Assembly (NCBI RefSeq): GCF_014230085.1
Contig: NZ_JACHVB010000052.1
Coordinates: forward strand, 123,660-187,659
Reading direction: 5' to 3'
Origin: Ruficoccus amylovorans
GTDB taxonomy: Bacteria; Verrucomicrobiota; Verrucomicrobiia; Opitutales; Cerasicoccaceae
DNA length: 64,000 nucleotides
Shown here: positions 62,857 through 64,000 of the stretch, piece by piece
Position numbering within the stretch: the first letter of the stretch is position 1
How the letters are laid out: each line of letters begins with the position of its first letter
Translations under genes and position numbers: made by a program
Notes under the pieces: generated by a model
The model's database searches: none
What the model was told of the DNA's origin: nothing
Seen by the model: only the letters and a program-made list of their open reading frames with translations

Positions 62857-64000
62857 TGTTGTGTTAGCTAAGTTCTTGCTAAAACTATCATATGGTTCAT
62901 GTTGTGTTGATGCCACGCCCAGGACGCCCGAGTGAGCCGATAGATTTGAACGATTCGGACCGCACAGAGCTTGAGCGCTTGAGCCGTGCGCGCAAGAGTG
63001 CCCAGGGCATAGCGACTCGCGCCAAGGCCGTGTTGTTGAGCTCTGAGGGCCTTACGGATACGGCAGTTAGTAAGCAAGTGGCCTTGAGTCATGTGAGCGT
63101 AGGCAAGTGGCGCAAACGCTTTATTGAGCATGGCATCGAGGGGCTCACAGATGCTCCGCGCGGCGGTCCGCCACGCCGCATCAGTGACGATAAAGTGGCC
63201 GAGGTCCTGCGGTTGACGCTGGAAACTACCCCCAAAAACGCCACGCATTGGAGCACCCGTTCTATGGCCCAGCGGGCAGGCATCAGTAACGAACGCGTCA
63301 GCGTCATCTGGCGTACCTTTGGGCTGCAACCGCACCGCAGCGAGACCTTTCAACTCTCCACCGATCCGTTTTTTGTCGAGAAGGTACGCGACGTGGTCGG
63401 GTTATACACCAGCCCGCCCGCCAACGCCCTGGTGCTCTCGGTGGACGAAAAAAGCCAGTGCCAGGCACTTGAACGCTCCCAGCCGATCCTGCCCCTAATG
63501 CCCGGAGTGCCTGCCCGACAGACTCACGATTACTTTCGCCACGGCACCACCACACTCTTTGCCGCCCTCGATATCAAAACCGGACAGGTCATGGCCCAGT
63601 GCCGCAAGCGCCACACCTCAAAAGACTTCCTGGCCTTCCTCAACAAAATCGACGCCACCGTCCAGGCAGAGTTGTACCTGCACATCATCGTTGATAACTA
63701 CGCTACTCACAAAACCAAAGCGGTGCGCGATTGGCTCGTTGCTCATCCGCGCTGGCACTTTCACTTCATCCCAACCCACTCAAGCTGGCTTAATCAAGTC
63801 GAACGCTTCTTTGCCAAAATCACCCTCGATATCATCCGTAGAGGTTCTTTCTCAAGCCTGCCTCAATTGCGAAAGGCCATACTCGAATACATCGACGAAA
63901 ATAACCAAAATCCAAAACCGTTCAACTGGACCGCATCACCGGAAGAGATTTTCCAGAAAATCAATCAATTTTGCAATAAACTTAGCTAACATAACACTAG
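62853..64000 (+). mobile_element. Complete IS630-family insertion sequence
   Basis: Terminal inverted repeats CTAGTGTTGTGTTAGCTAAG (62853-62872) and, inverted at 63981-64000, CTAGTGTTATGTTAGCTAAG differ at one base. The CTAG at each end fits the TA target duplication of this family, which often inserts at CTAG. About 1.15 kb, with one transposase gene intact. The right boundary coincides with the end of the window. Confidence 0.93.
62892..63989 (+). CDS. IS630-family transposase
   Basis: 365 residues. N-terminal helix-turn-helix region: RAKAVLLSSEGLTDTAVSKQVALSHVSVGKWRKRFIEHGIEGL (about 42-84), followed by a second winged-helix part. DDE motifs: ALVLSVDEKSQCQALERSQP (first Asp), LHIIVDNYATHKT (second Asp) and THSSWLNQVERFFAKIT (Glu). 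All are intact, so the protein is probably active. The start is ATG 62892, or 62910 (MPRPGRPSEP), which is also family-like. Confidence 0.94.
   Translation: MVHVVLMPRPGRPSEPIDLNDSDRTELERLSRARKSAQGIATRAKAVLLSSEGLTDTAVSKQVALSHVSVGKWRKRFIEHGIEGLTDAPRGGPPRRISDDKVAEVLRLTLETTPKNATHWSTRSMAQRAGISNERVSVIWRTFGLQPHRSETFQLSTDPFFVEKVRDVVGLYTSPPANALVLSVDEKSQCQALERSQPILPLMPGVPARQTHDYFRHGTTTLFAALDIKTGQVMAQCRKRHTSKDFLAFLNKIDATVQAELYLHIIVDNYATHKTKAVRDWLVAHPRWHFHFIPTHSSWLNQVERFFAKITLDIIRRGSFSSLPQLRKAILEYIDENNQNPKPFNWTASPEEIFQKINQFCNKLS

Overview
This 64 kb window is GC-rich (roughly 60-65 % by eye), densely coding bacterial chromosome. Several things suggest Verrucomicrobiota, most likely class Opitutae: a prepilin-type protein carrying the H-x-DGH tail motif common in the PVC superphylum, a zinc-less short L32, type IV pilus/secretion genes scattered as singletons, a DUF5069 protein, a Verrucomicrobia-style S41-like protein, and many noncoding palindromic repeats. 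The lineage call is inference from gene content; there is no rRNA in the window.

Layout. 0-6.7 kb: Mpl (peptidoglycan recycling), then a tight operon purD - dead S41-like protein - low-molecular-weight phosphatase - rpiB, then glyA. 6.8-12.8 kb: prepilin-like protein, CBS/DRTGG family II pyrophosphatase, RNase R overlapped by a DUF5069 gene. 12.9-22.5 kb: glycosyltransferase, aldehyde dehydrogenase, YkvA-like protein, polyphosphate kinase, LolA-like protein, HAD hydrolase, nitroreductase, sialate O-acetylesterase. 22.7-31 kb: rsmE, an Mla-type lipid transport operon (mlaE-mlaF-mlaD order), a large protein with repeated aromatic-Pro motifs, rsmD, a GYF-like membrane protein and a second rsmE. 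31.2-33.8 kb: a small degraded integrated element in the 3' end of tRNA-Gly(UCC), with 34 bp att repeats, a chimeric integrase/DUF3987 remnant and a BrnT/Xre toxin-antitoxin pair. 34-47.7 kb: an orphan GspF/PilC, rpmF, an MFS transporter, a YdjM-like protein, a trypsin-like protease, the tig-clpP-clpX cluster, a second GspF-like gene, two small proteins, thyA-folA-yjbQ. 47.8-61.7 kb: one uninterrupted leftward nuo operon, nuoB to nuoN, without nuoA. 61.9-64 kb: tRNA-Ser(GGA), an IS1595-family element and a complete IS630-family element that sits in the terminal repeat of the IS1595 copy.

How the genes work together. The nuo operon encodes respiratory complex I (NADH input module EFG, connecting module BCDI, membrane arm HJKLMN). 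tig-clpP-clpX is the classic folding/proteolysis cluster. thyA-folA couples dTMP synthesis to folate reduction, and glyA (elsewhere in the window) closes that one-carbon cycle. mlaEFD is an envelope phospholipid transporter.

The most unusual content is noncoding. Nearly every longer intergenic gap carries a structured palindromic element: about 250 bp elements whose two arms match each other but differ between copies, three-hairpin modules with compensatory changes between copies, a MITE with IS630-type ends, and several shorter inverted-repeat families. None carries a convincing gene. I consider these repeats the best candidate for something undescribed.
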